Of a DNA stretch of 64,000 nt, positions 42,309 to 51,139 are shown piece by piece (within the stretch, counting starts at the first letter, position 1; the number at the start of each line of letters is the position of its first letter). The stretch lies in contig NZ_JBGSLK010000036.1 of NCBI RefSeq assembly GCF_041740695.1, positions 22,349-86,348 of the forward strand, in the 5' to 3' direction. This DNA is from Haliscomenobacter sp041740695. Lineage in GTDB: Bacteria; Bacteroidota; Bacteroidia; Chitinophagales; Saprospiraceae. The notes beneath the pieces were generated by a model, which saw only the letters and a list, made by a program, of their open reading frames with translations, had not been told where the DNA came from and ran no database searches. Made by a program: the position numbers and the translations under genes.

Positions 42309-43433
42309 TTAATTACACCCACCCTTCAACTCCGCGATCCAATCCCGGATCAACTCCACTGCCTCCGTATGCACCATCACCCGGCCAATTTCCGGCATCA
42401 TCACCCCTGGGTCGGTATTTTCCATGCGGTAGAGCAGAATCGATGCCTTAGGTTGGCCCGGTACAATGCCGAACTGACGGCCGCCCGAACCTTTCCCTGC
42501 CGCCACTGGCGGTTTGCAAAAGCCCAGGTGTGCAAGGTCTTGCTCATCAGCCTGCAAGTACAGGCCCGAACTGTGCGCAGGCCCCTGCGGATGGTGGCAA
42601 TGCCCACAATTCACATCCAGGTAGGCCAGGGCGCGATCTTGCAGGGAGCCGCTTTGTGGTTTGTCCCAAGCGGCAAGTTTGGCAAATTTTTGCCCATGAT
42701 CTCCTGCCGCCAAATACCCTGCCCTTTGCCAGCGGCTCAGCTGATTTTCGGTTTTACCATCGGGGTAGCGTAAGTCCTTGTTGAGGTTCGCTACTTTGGG
42801 GCCGATGGGCTGAATGATGGCATCCCGATTGTGGCAGCTCTTGCACTGCGTCTTATTGGGAACAAGGTATTCAATGTTTTGTTTATGCCCTTTTTCATCC
42901 TGCCAGCTTACCGGTTTGATGTCGCCAACAATGTTGAGTTCGGCGTCGTTTTCGGCTTCATCCCACACGTAGGTGAAGGCCTGCCATTCGCCTTTTATTT
43001 TCATCAAAAGCCGCGTTTCCACCACGTCCCAATCCGCTTCTGGTTTGGCAAAATCGGCCGGGTAATAGAAGTTTTTGATCAAAACGGCCTGATCCGGGAA
43101 GTCCAGTCGACCGTCGGCAGCTACAGTAGCTTGTGTACCTTGGGGCATCCACACAAAGCGGGCTTTGTGGGCATAATCGGTGAACAGCGGCGTGATCAAT
43201 TCATAAGGCAAAACACCTGCATTGGGCTGCAAATCGCGTTGGATTCCTGTGAAAAAGCCGTAGTCCGAAAGTTTGGGGTAAGGCGCTTTGCCAGAGTCAA
43301 AACGCACTGGGCTACTCACCTCCATGCCTTTTTTTTGGGCAGCAGGACTCTGGCAAGTGAAACAAAAACTTAATGCCAGCAAAAAACCAGCGGCTAAAAT
43401 CCGGCCTTTTCTGAACTGCTTTTTCATTTGCAC
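42309..43433 (-). CDS. Di-haem c-type cytochrome-like lipoprotein, TIGR03806/SO2930 family
   Basis: The protein has 374 residues with lipobox FCFTC (cysteine near residue 27). Two haem motifs CKSCH (VPNKTQCKSCHNRDAIIQPI) and CGHCH (LDVNCGHCHHPQGPAHSSGL) mark the SO2930-like family; conserved blocks YGFFTGIQRDLQPNAGVLPY and PVSWQDEKGHKQNIEYLV surround the first. The family occurs regularly beside beta-helix proteins of TIGR03805, and this gene overlaps the end of exactly such a gene by 10 bp. The joint function is not known; a periplasmic or surface redox role is plausible. Confidence 0.88.
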   Translation of the reverse strand: MQMKKQFRKGRILAAGFLLALSFCFTCQSPAAQKKGMEVSSPVRFDSGKAPYPKLSDYGFFTGIQRDLQPNAGVLPYELITPLFTDYAHKARFVWMPQGTQATVAADGRLDFPDQAVLIKNFYYPADFAKPEADWDVVETRLLMKIKGEWQAFTYVWDEAENDAELNIVGDIKPVSWQDEKGHKQNIEYLVPNKTQCKSCHNRDAIIQPIGPKVANLNKDLRYPDGKTENQLSRWQRAGYLAAGDHGQKFAKLAAWDKPQSGSLQDRALAYLDVNCGHCHHPQGPAHSSGLYLQADEQDLAHLGFCKPPVAAGKGSGGRQFGIVPGQPKASILLYRMENTDPGVMMPEIGRVMVHTEAVELIRDWIAELKGGCN

Positions 43434-44602
43434 TGGTACGGTTTTAGGTCAGGGTTGATGTTTTTAAAATCGTTGGCGGCGTCGATGTTGGCAAAACGCA
43501 GGCCAGTCTGGGGCTGGTCAATGCAGATGTTCATCGGATTACTGCTGCCGGGGCGTTTGTCGTCCAGGATGCCATCGTAGAGGATGTCCTGGGGTTTGCC
43601 GCTGAAGTACACATTGACCATTTTGCCAAAATCCTTGCTCAAGTCGGGCAGGGCTTTTTTGCGTTCAAAATGGTTGTTGTGCAGCTTGATGTCGTAGGTG
43701 TAGGGGTCGTAGTTTTTGTCGTCCCATTTTAGTTGCACGATGTGATAGCTGGCAATGGCAGCGCCCATGGTTTTGTGGCCGATGACTTCGTTGTGGTGGG
43801 CTTCCACGTCTTTGGCGGCCAGGAAAATCATCCCCGTGCCCGGCGCTACGGTAGCGACGATGTTGCCTTCGGGCGCAAAGTTACGGTGGTTGTTGCTGAT
43901 GATTTTGTTGTGGTGGATTTTGCAGGTTTTGCCATTGCCTGCGGGTAAGCCAGGCAGGTCAAAGACCAGAATTCCGCCGGTATTTTTTTCCGAACGGCAG
44001 TATTTCACTTCGGCGTTGCTGCAATTTTCAATCTCGATCCCCGCTACATTTTCGTGGGCGTAGGAGTTTTTAACCACTACGTTTTTAGATTGCCCGACGT
44101 AAATACCCGCATCGGAGGCGAAGGAAGCTTCACACTGATCGATCAACACGCCGTCGCAACCCACGGGATAAAGGCCATAACCGCCGTTGCTGGCTTTGGC
44201 ACCGCCGCTCCAGGTAGTTTTGACGTTGCGCATCGTGACGTTTTTGGCGTCTTGCACCCGAATGGCGTCCCCTTTGGTATCGGTTACGGTGAGGTCCTGG
44301 ATGGTCACCGAGTCAGCGGTGATTTTAAGGCCCTCAGCGCCAGCTTTTTGGCCCAAAAAAGAAAGAATGGTTTTGTCTTTGCCAGCGCCCTGGATGGTCA
44401 CGCCCTTTACGCCATCCAACAACAAGGGGCGGTCAAAATGGTGGATTCCCGCTGGAATGTTGATCACATCACCCGGTTTGGCGTTGATCAATTGGGTTTG
44501 CAGGTCGTTGTAGAGTGCGGTGTCGACGTCTCCAGGATCGGAGGGACGGCTGTTGCAGGCGGCGCAGAAAAAGGCCAAAATTGCGAGCTGAGTGAACTTC
44601 AT
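43424..44602 (-). CDS. Parallel beta-helix lipoprotein, TIGR03805 family
   Basis: The protein has 392 residues with lipobox FFCAAC (cysteine near residue 16). Repeated right-handed beta-helix rungs such as GVTIQGAGKDKTILSFLG, SVTIQDLTVTDTKGDAIRVQ, NVVVKNSYAHENVAGIEIEN and NAEVKYCRSEKNTGGILVFD follow an N-terminal GDVINIPAGIHHFDRPLLLD block, as in polysaccharide-acting or surface beta-helices. It is transcribed before, and overlaps by 10 bp, the TIGR03806-type di-haem gene, the known partner pair. On the minus strand upstream, TATCTTCG differs from the -7 consensus at one base. Confidence 0.88.
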   Translation of the reverse strand: MKFTQLAILAFFCAACNSRPSDPGDVDTALYNDLQTQLINAKPGDVINIPAGIHHFDRPLLLDGVKGVTIQGAGKDKTILSFLGQKAGAEGLKITADSVTIQDLTVTDTKGDAIRVQDAKNVTMRNVKTTWSGGAKASNGGYGLYPVGCDGVLIDQCEASFASDAGIYVGQSKNVVVKNSYAHENVAGIEIENCSNAEVKYCRSEKNTGGILVFDLPGLPAGNGKTCKIHHNKIISNNHRNFAPEGNIVATVAPGTGMIFLAAKDVEAHHNEVIGHKTMGAAIASYHIVQLKWDDKNYDPYTYDIKLHNNHFERKKALPDLSKDFGKMVNVYFSGKPQDILYDGILDDKRPGSSNPMNICIDQPQTGLRFANIDAANDFKNINPDLKPYQCK

Positions 44603-45039
44603 GAATTTGGTTTTATTACTTATTTGACGAAGATATAAAACCCCTTGCTTATTTTGGCACCTACTCTATTTTCTTGTTGACAACTCACATTACTTGGTAA
44701 CTCACATTACGCAAGTTTGGTTCTGAAAAGGTGCAGCTAAAGTGTATAGCTTTATTCTATTTAACCTAAGGTTGTTTAACCGCAGAGTTTCGCAGAGTGC
44801 ACGCAGAGTTTCACGGAGTTTTTAAGTTAGGCCATCTGCGATGGCAAAGAGTACTCAGAGGCCGCACTGAACAGCAGTTGGTATGAAAAAATCAAATTTC
44901 AGTAGCGCCCGACCGCTCGCCACCGCAGGTGGCAAACTCCTTAAAACTAAAAAAAACTCCGTGAAACTCTGCGTGCACTCTGCGAAACTCTGCGTTTTAA
45001 AACTGTGTGATGTGTGTTATAAAAACAAAAATCCTAATT
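44603..45039. repeat. Intergenic region with a perfect 43-bp inverted repeat of iterated CGCAGAG words
   Basis: The left arm 44781-44823 (CGCAGAGTTTCGCAGAG and on) and right arm 44952-44994 are exact complements over 43 bp. Each arm contains the word CGCAGAG(T/G) three times at 10-11-bp spacing. The 128-bp loop holds two small hairpins, GCCATCTGCGATGGC and GCCACCGCAGGTGGC. No gene is visible in the rest of the interval; the hairpin ends 46 bp before the glycosyltransferase start. Confidence 0.95.
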
Positions 45040-46362
45040 ATGTCAAAAATTCCTTTGCACCTGCTCCTGTCTGGCATCATGGTGGCCACGATGTACCAAC
45101 TGGGCTACCGTTGCCAGCAAGCTGATTTTTGGCCCTTGTTGGGGACTTACGCAGCATTTTTTGGTGCCTACGCCCTGGTGCTCAAGCTGGCGATGCAAAA
45201 GGTAAGCATTCAATGGTATCTGCTTTTGGGGATTGGCCTGCGGCTGCTGCTCCTGTTTTCCATGCCCAACTTGTCCGATGATGTGTACCGCTACCTCTGG
45301 GACGGCAAACTGTGGCTCAATGGCATCAACCCTTTTGTGCATCCCCCCTCCCACTATGTGCAACAAGGCATGCTGCCTGCAGGGCTTAGCATGGAGCTTT
45401 ACGCTGAACTCAATTCACCCGATTACCACACCATTTATCCACCCATTGCCCAAGGTTTGTTTACGTTGAGTTGTGCCTTGTTTCCAGAGGATCTTTATGC
45501 GAGTATTGTGGCGATAAAAGTGGGGATTCTGCTGGCGGAACTGGGCAGTTTGTGGCTCTTGCGGGCTTTGTTGCAACGGTATCAACTCGCGCCACAGCAC
45601 ATCCTGATTTATGCCCTCAATCCCTTGATCATTCTGGAATTGGTAGGCAATGTCCACCTGGAGGCGCTGATGATTTTTTTCCTGCTGCTGGCTTTGTACT
45701 TGCTGCAAAAACAGCTAAACGGCTGGGCAAGTGTAGCACTGGCGGGCTCCATAGCGAGTAAGTTGTTGCCGCTGATGTTTCTGCCTTTTTTGATCCGGCG
45801 TTGGGGTTGGCCGCAGCGAAGTATGCGGTATTTTGCGTTGCTGGGCGGGGTGTTATTGTTGCTTTTTGCGCCGATGCTCAGTTGGGCATTCATCCAGGGT
45901 TTTGCCTCCAGCCTGGACTTGTACTTCCAACGTTTTGAGTTCAATGCCGGGGTTTATTACCTGCTGCGTTGGGTGTTTTATGTGCTGACGGGCTACAATT
46001 TGATCCTTTTCCTGGGGCCAGTTTTGGGTTTGTTGGTAGTATACAGCATCGTCAAAATGGCGCAACGGGAGCAGGATTTGCGTTGGGAAAAACTGCCGCG
46101 ATTGATGTTGCTGGCTTTTAGTTTGTATTTGTTCTCGGCCACGATTATTCACCCCTGGTACCTGGCGGTGCCGATTGCGCTGTGCGTGCTCACGCCGCTG
46201 CGTTTTCCGGTGCTGTGGTCGGGGCTGGTGGTGTTGTCGTATAGCCATTATGATGGGGGCGGTTTTGCGGAAAATTATGGGTTGATTGGAGTGGAGTATG
46301 GGGTGTTGGGGGTGTTTTTGGCGGTGGAATGGCGGAGTTTGAGACAAAAACAGCGCATGTGA
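45040..46362 (+). CDS. Membrane glycosyltransferase, GT87/DUF2029-like
   Basis: Started at the ATG at 45040 (MSKIPLHLLLSGIMVATMYQ), the protein has 440 residues and about ten membrane helices. The loop MPNLSDDVYRYLWDGKLWLN with an acidic pair, followed by NGINPFVHPP, and the later HTIYPPIAQGLFTLS are characteristic of polyprenol-phosphate-sugar-using mannosyl/glucosyltransferases of the GT-C fold. It probably adds a sugar to a lipid or surface polymer on the outer face of the inner membrane. It stands alone behind the 43-bp hairpin. Confidence 0.85.
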   Translation: MSKIPLHLLLSGIMVATMYQLGYRCQQADFWPLLGTYAAFFGAYALVLKLAMQKVSIQWYLLLGIGLRLLLLFSMPNLSDDVYRYLWDGKLWLNGINPFVHPPSHYVQQGMLPAGLSMELYAELNSPDYHTIYPPIAQGLFTLSCALFPEDLYASIVAIKVGILLAELGSLWLLRALLQRYQLAPQHILIYALNPLIILELVGNVHLEALMIFFLLLALYLLQKQLNGWASVALAGSIASKLLPLMFLPFLIRRWGWPQRSMRYFALLGGVLLLLFAPMLSWAFIQGFASSLDLYFQRFEFNAGVYYLLRWVFYVLTGYNLILFLGPVLGLLVVYSIVKMAQREQDLRWEKLPRLMLLAFSLYLFSATIIHPWYLAVPIALCVLTPLRFPVLWSGLVVLSYSHYDGGGFAENYGLIGVEYGVLGVFLAVEWRSLRQKQRM

Positions 46363-46387
46363 GCGGTAAGCATACAAAAACGATCGA

Positions 46388-46420
46388 TTCCGCTCACTTG
46401 TGTTTTTCTTTTGAGCGGAA
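46388..46420 (+). terminator. Possible terminator behind the glycosyltransferase gene
   Basis: TTCCGCTCA (46388-46396) and TGAGCGGAA (46412-46420) pair perfectly around a 15-nt loop; a short T-run (GTGTGTTTTT) follows a few bases later. The remaining part up to 46630 shows no gene. Confidence 0.5.
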
Positions 46421-46630
46421 AGTGTGTTTTTAAGTTGGTTTCCGCCCGCTTGATACAAAGACTTTTCATCAAACTATACTCCAACTGTAATGCCATTTTC
46501 ACTTAAAATCAAGCATATTAACCTCCAATTGCCTCTTTTCTGTCCTCCACCCGTCAAGTTTTGCTTCCCTCCCAAAAATCCCCGAAACTTCGTAAATTGT
46601 CCTCTCCTACAGTCACCAAGTCAGCAACTT

Positions 46631-48871
46631 ATGGCCCAAAAATTCCTTTTTATCGCCTTGTTTTGTATGGGGTTGACCCATCTGCAAGCCCGCCACATCA
46701 TTGGCGGGGCCATGAGCTATCAGTGCCTGGGGCGCAACGAATATGAGTTTACCCTGCGTCTGTACCGTGATTGTTATTGCTTTGGGTGCCCGCCTTTGGA
46801 TGCGGTGGCCCACATTGGCATTTACCGTTGCAGTACTCCGGCTCAATGCGGCAACCAGTTCAATGCGTTTGGCAGTATGGATGTACTTCGGCAGAGTTTG
46901 CGCAGCATTCCTCCCACGGAATACCCTTGTTTGGTACCCCCCGATGTGTGTGTGGAAGAGGGTGTGTATGTCTTCCGTTACACCCTGCCCTTGTCCACGA
47001 TGAGTTACCACATTTCCTTTCAGCGCTGCTGCCGGGATGAGACCATGAGCAACATTGCCCTACCCGGATCGACGGGTGCCACCTATACCGTAGAAGTTAC
47101 GCCCGAAGCTCAGCAATTGTGCAACAACAGCCCCCAGTTTTCCATTGTGCCACCCACGGTGATTTGTGCAAATGCACTGTTGAAGTACGACCATTCCGCC
47201 GAAGAAATGGATGGCGACAGCCTCGTGTATGAATTGTGTGCGCCGCTGGGTGGCGCAGGCAATGCCAATGGGCAACAACTTACTTTTACTTGTTATGGTA
47301 CAACTCCCAATCCAGCTTGTCCGCCGCCTTACACCGAATTGTTCTATCGCAACCCCTATTCCGCCGCTGAACCCATTCTGGGCGATCCGCTGCTAAAAAT
47401 TGATCCTCACACCGGGCTCATCACCCTGCGTCCCAGTGCCTTGGGGCGTTTTGCCGTGGGCGTTTGTGTGCGCGAGTACCGCAAGGGGCTGCTGCTGAGT
47501 CGAGTTACCCGCGACTTCCAGTTCAATGTCACGGATGGTTGTAACCCCAAGCTGCTGGCCGACGTCCGGGAGGATGTAAAGCTGGCCGAAAAGGAATTTT
47601 TGATCCGCTCCTGTGGCAAAACCCTGGTGGACATCAGCAATGAAAGTACACCCCGCGAAGCCATTAAGTTGATAAGCTGGAGTTTTGACCTCAAAAAAGG
47701 CCCGACCTACCAAAGCAACCAATGGAATCCCCAGATTCAGTTTCCCGATACGGGGCGTTACCAGGGCAAGTTGCTGCTCAATCCTGGCTTTGAATGCGCC
47801 GACTCGGCAAAGGTCATAGTCCACGTTTTACCCTTGTTACAGGCCGATTTTAGTTTTGATTATGATACCTGTAAAGCTGGTGTTGTACAGTTTCGCGACC
47901 GTTCCATTGTCCATGCCAAATCCATCCAGGAATGGAGCTGGTTTTCGGGTGAACGAGGTACGAGTACGCTCTCCAACCCAAGCTTTCAATATGAATACCC
48001 AGGAATAAAAAGAGCACGTTTGACGGTGCGTGATGCCAACAACTGTGTTTCTACCATCCAAAAAGAGGTGCGTTATTTCCCCGTGCCTAAATTGTTGTTG
48101 ACCACTCCAAGTTCGGCAGAATTGTGTGAACCGGGGCAGGTTTATTTCCAAAACCTATCTTCGCCGGTGGATACAACTTACCGGATTGAATGGAAATTTG
48201 GCGACGGGGGCGTTTCCCGCAAGCATAGCCCCAGCTACACCTATCAGCATGACGGGCTTTATTCGGTGTCGCTCAAGGTCATTTCGCCGATTGGCTGCGA
48301 AACCGACACCATTTATCCCGATTTGATCCGCATCAAACCTACCCCCCAGGCCGCTTTTGCCATTGAACCGCCGGAGGTGACCAATGTTTTTCCCGATTTC
48401 CAGCTCCAGGATCAGTCGACCGATGCCGTTCGCTGGTTGTGGCAGTTTGGTGATGGTCGTCAGTACACCGACCGCAACCTCAGCGCTGCTGCCCGCGAGC
48501 TGGGTGCTTTGCGCATCACCCAGTTTGCGTACAACAATTTTGGTTGCCAGGACAGCACTTCCCAAGTCTTGCGCATTTTGCCGGAAGTGCGCTACTTTTT
48601 ACCCAATGCCTTCACCCCCAATGGTGATTCAGTCAACGATGAACTGCGGGCGGTAGGGATTTTTGCTGGCATGCGCAATTTCCGCATCAACGTGTGGAAT
48701 CGGTGGGGTGAAATGGTGTTCCAATCCAGCAACCCGCAGGATACCTGGAATGGGCTGAAATTTAACCAAGGTTCTGAATTGCCAGTAGGCGTATACACCG
48801 TTTTGGCCAGCTACCTTGATCCCAAAGACCAGTTGATCGAATATCGAGGATTTGTTACTTTATTGCGTTAA
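46631..48871 (+). CDS. T9SS type B-sorted surface protein with PKD domains (gliding-motility-associated C-terminal domain)
   Basis: Started at the ATG at 46631 (MAQKFLFIALFCMGLTHLQA), the protein has 746 residues with a signal peptide; the upstream extension is hydrophobic but not signal-like. The N-terminal region (RHIIGGAMSYQCLGRNEYEF, then LRLYRDCYCFGCP) is a conserved Bacteroidota domain rich in cysteine pairs. At least two and probably three PKD-like domains follow (WSWFSGERGTSTLSNPSFQY, IEWKFGDGGVSRKHSPSYTY, WLWQFGDGRQYTDRN). The end (PNAFTPNGDSVNDELRAVGI, INVWNRWGEMVFQS) is the CHU_C sorting domain. It should be exported by T9SS to the cell surface. Confidence 0.9.
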   Translation: MAQKFLFIALFCMGLTHLQARHIIGGAMSYQCLGRNEYEFTLRLYRDCYCFGCPPLDAVAHIGIYRCSTPAQCGNQFNAFGSMDVLRQSLRSIPPTEYPCLVPPDVCVEEGVYVFRYTLPLSTMSYHISFQRCCRDETMSNIALPGSTGATYTVEVTPEAQQLCNNSPQFSIVPPTVICANALLKYDHSAEEMDGDSLVYELCAPLGGAGNANGQQLTFTCYGTTPNPACPPPYTELFYRNPYSAAEPILGDPLLKIDPHTGLITLRPSALGRFAVGVCVREYRKGLLLSRVTRDFQFNVTDGCNPKLLADVREDVKLAEKEFLIRSCGKTLVDISNESTPREAIKLISWSFDLKKGPTYQSNQWNPQIQFPDTGRYQGKLLLNPGFECADSAKVIVHVLPLLQADFSFDYDTCKAGVVQFRDRSIVHAKSIQEWSWFSGERGTSTLSNPSFQYEYPGIKRARLTVRDANNCVSTIQKEVRYFPVPKLLLTTPSSAELCEPGQVYFQNLSSPVDTTYRIEWKFGDGGVSRKHSPSYTYQHDGLYSVSLKVISPIGCETDTIYPDLIRIKPTPQAAFAIEPPEVTNVFPDFQLQDQSTDAVRWLWQFGDGRQYTDRNLSAAARELGALRITQFAYNNFGCQDSTSQVLRILPEVRYFLPNAFTPNGDSVNDELRAVGIFAGMRNFRINVWNRWGEMVFQSSNPQDTWNGLKFNQGSELPVGVYTVLASYLDPKDQLIEYRGFVTLLR

Positions 48872-48940
48872 ATCTTCTGCATGGGTAGAGGAAAGGTAGC
48901 ATAGTCGAGTGGCAAGCCTTATCTTTAATCACAAAAAAAC

Positions 48941-49669
48941 ATGTTTGCATCCTTTCTAGCTGGGGTTAGCGCTTATGGACGTGCGATTCAATTGTGCCTC
49001 AAGTACAATTTGTGGATCTACTTTTTGGTGCCCGCCTTGCTGTGTATCCTTTTGGGCGGGGGCATGATCTATGGCGTCTGGAACGTTTCGGATGACCTGG
49101 GCAATTGGATGGCTGGTTTTTGGCCCTTCAATTGGGGGGAAAACTGGGTTGACAATGTCGCGCAGGTGTTCGGGGGCCTGGCCGTGGGGGCTTTTGGCTT
49201 CATCATTTTCCGCAATCTGATCCTTGCTATCGCGGGTCCTTTTATGAGTTTACTTTCGGAGCGGGTGGAAAATCGGCTTCGCGGGCAGGCTTCCGCAGCC
49301 TTTAAAATGAGCGCTTTTTTGAGTGATATGGCCAGAGGCATTCGTATTGCCCTGCGCTTGATTGTGCGGGAGTTGTTTTTCACCACCCTTTTGTTTTTGT
49401 TGGGTTTGATTCCTGGTTTGGCCCTAATTACCACGCCGCTGATTTTTATCGTACAGGCTTATTATGCCGGAGCTGGGAACATTGATTTTGCGCTGGAGCG
49501 CCATTATCGGGTGCGGGATAGTATTCGTTTTGTGCGGCAAAATCGGGGTCTGGCGATTGGAAATGGAGCAGTATATTTGTTGTTGTTGATCTCAGTGGTG
49601 GGATTTTTGGTGGCATTGCCATTGGGTACCATTGCTGCAACGGTAGAAACAGTAAAACGAATTAAATAA
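48941..49669 (+). CDS. EI24/CysZ-like membrane protein
   Basis: The protein has 242 residues with four to five membrane helices (about 25-45, 73-95, 140-185, 205-228). AYGRAIQLCLKYNLWIYFLV, then ISLLSERVENRLRG-like SLLSERVENRLRGQASAAF and FIVQAYYAGAGNIDFALERH match the EI24/CysZ family; the last block is the most conserved. Bacterial EI24 relatives transport sulphate (CysZ), but this assignment is not certain in Bacteroidota. A short heptamer repeat follows before the next gene. Confidence 0.85.
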   Translation: MFASFLAGVSAYGRAIQLCLKYNLWIYFLVPALLCILLGGGMIYGVWNVSDDLGNWMAGFWPFNWGENWVDNVAQVFGGLAVGAFGFIIFRNLILAIAGPFMSLLSERVENRLRGQASAAFKMSAFLSDMARGIRIALRLIVRELFFTTLLFLLGLIPGLALITTPLIFIVQAYYAGAGNIDFALERHYRVRDSIRFVRQNRGLAIGNGAVYLLLLISVVGFLVALPLGTIAATVETVKRIK

Positions 49670-49678
49670 GCACTGGCG

Positions 49679-49709
49679 GCTGATGGCTCATAGCTGACAG
49701 CTGATAGCT
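49679..49709. repeat. Four tandem GCTGATA-type heptamers
   Basis: GCTGATG, GCTCATA, GCTGACA and GCTGATA stand in exact 7-bp phase (49679-49706) and a fifth GCT begins. The tract lies between the EI24 stop and the next lipoprotein start. Nothing else is seen in the 58-bp spacer. Confidence 0.9.
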
Positions 49710-49727
49710 AAATAAAAACCTAAAACC

Positions 49728-50624
49728 ATGAAAACCCATTTAAACCTACTACTCCTTCTCTGGTTCTGTTGCAGTTGTGCCCAACTCAATTACCTGGATC
49801 AAGCGCAAAATGCCTTCAATCAGGGTGCCAATTTGGAAACCAACCTCAGTTTTGGCGAACCTGCCTTGCTGGGGCAACCTTCAGCAGCGGGTAGTCAGGC
49901 CATGAGTTTGGCTACACCTGATTTGTGTTACCGCCTGGCCTACGCTCAGGTCAATAAAGCGCTACTCAAAGACAGTAAGCTCAAAGCCGACGGCGTGTTG
50001 GTCAATGCCCACTCCCTACGCGCATTGAGTGCCTGGAAACTGGGCCTGTATACTCAAGCTACCGAAAGCGCCCTGGCGGCCAAAATCGCGCTGCAAGATT
50101 CTGACGTCCCGCTCCCCCGCGAAGCAGCGATGATGACGGCTCTGGAAGGACTCATCCAAGCGGATCAGGCTTTTGTGGCAGTGCAAAAATTCAAGCTGGA
50201 CAATCAAACCCGCAGTACCAGTCCCAATGCTTCAGAAGCGCTCAACCTGATGGCCAACATCCGCAAACAATATGAAGCGGACATCATCAATGGCAATGGA
50301 ACGGGAAAAATTGAAAAAGCGCTGAGCATCCTGGACAATGCCAAACTGGAGGTTGCGGGCCGCGCGGATATTCAAACCTATTTCATCATGTCGCAACTGG
50401 CGGCGCTGAAAACCTGGCTAGATGAGTTGGATCAGATTTACAGCTTGCTCAAAACTTTTGGTTTTGCCAGCAACAACAACAATGATTTGAAACGCTGGTT
50501 TGATCAGGAAAACGATCGTTTTACCCAAAAGCGAAATTTGTACATGGGGCAGCTAGCGCCCTTGTTGCCGCAACAAAAAGAAAATGTGATGTACAAGCGT
50601 TGGGAGGAGTGGTTGTTTAACTAA
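49728..50624 (+). CDS. Helical lipoprotein of unknown function
   Basis: The protein has 298 residues with lipobox WFCCSC (cysteine near residue 17). The mature part is almost entirely helical, with TPR-like pairs (HSLRALSAWKLGLYTQATES, EAAMMTALEGLIQADQAFVA) in the first half and a charged coil near the end (RWFDQENDRFTQKRNLYMGQ). No family was recognised. It is probably a periplasmic scaffold anchored to the outer membrane. It may be cotranscribed with the EI24 gene, 58 bp upstream. Its stop is 20 bp from the convergent YraN gene. Confidence 0.65.
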   Translation: MKTHLNLLLLLWFCCSCAQLNYLDQAQNAFNQGANLETNLSFGEPALLGQPSAAGSQAMSLATPDLCYRLAYAQVNKALLKDSKLKADGVLVNAHSLRALSAWKLGLYTQATESALAAKIALQDSDVPLPREAAMMTALEGLIQADQAFVAVQKFKLDNQTRSTSPNASEALNLMANIRKQYEADIINGNGTGKIEKALSILDNAKLEVAGRADIQTYFIMSQLAALKTWLDELDQIYSLLKTFGFASNNNNDLKRWFDQENDRFTQKRNLYMGQLAPLLPQQKENVMYKRWEEWLFN

Positions 50625-50643
50625 GTGCTGAAACATCACTTAA

Positions 50644-51009
50644 CTACAGCCCCGGCCAAAAAGCATCTTTTAGATACTCCAACTTGGTTTTGCCATCGTC
50701 ACGCAGGATGATGCTGATGACGTCGAACCGAATTTCGCCGGGGTGTTCTATCTTTTCGCAATACACCGAGGCAGCACCGGCCAACATACGTTTCTGCTGC
50801 GGGGTAATGAAAAATTCGGGTGGACCGAAGCGATCGGAGCTGCGGGTTTTGACCTCTACAAATACAATAATGTTGCCTTCCTGGGCAATGATGTCTACTT
50901 CGGCACGGCCAGTGCGCCAGTTTTTGGACCGAATGGTCAGGCCTTGCGCTTCGAGGTGTTGTTCAGCAAGGGTCTCGCCTTTTTGTCCCAAAATGATATT
51001 GTCCGTCAT
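50644..51009 (-). CDS. yraN: YraN/UPF0102-family nuclease-like protein
   Basis: The protein has 121 residues. The family layout is complete: GQKGETLAEQHLEAQGLTIR, NWRTGRAEVDIIAQEGNIIV and FVEVKTRSSDRFGPP hold the PD-(D/E)XK-like residues (E-x-D in AEVDII and E-x-K in EVKTR). YraN proteins are small cytoplasmic proteins with a restriction-endonuclease-like fold, found across bacteria, function unproven. It stands alone between the convergent lipoprotein gene and the terminator of the large surface gene. Confidence 0.92.
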   Translation of the reverse strand: MTDNIILGQKGETLAEQHLEAQGLTIRSKNWRTGRAEVDIIAQEGNIIVFVEVKTRSSDRFGPPEFFITPQQKRMLAGAASVYCEKIEHPGEIRFDVISIILRDDGKTKLEYLKDAFWPGL

Positions 51010-51079
51010 TGCACCCTGTTTAATTCACTACTTCGTTGTTTTTTTTCGCAATATAAACTTTTTTTATTAAAAAACAAAA

Positions 51080-51105
51080 GAGGCAGACTTTTGGAAGCCT
51101 GCCTC
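51080..51105 (-). terminator. Terminator of the large HYR/dockerin surface gene
   Basis: GAGGCAGACTT (51080-51090) and AAGCCTGCCTC (51095-51105) pair with one G-T position; on the minus strand a long T-rich tract follows. It lies 34 bp behind the stop at 51140. Confidence 0.85.
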
Positions 51106-51139
51106 AGAATACCGTTCAAAAACATAGGTCTTAAGACTA

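Noticed and set aside
44883..45125. Plus-strand 80-codon frame in the 44.8-kb hairpin
   Set aside because: It is read from the inverted repeat and overlaps the glycosyltransferase start in another frame.
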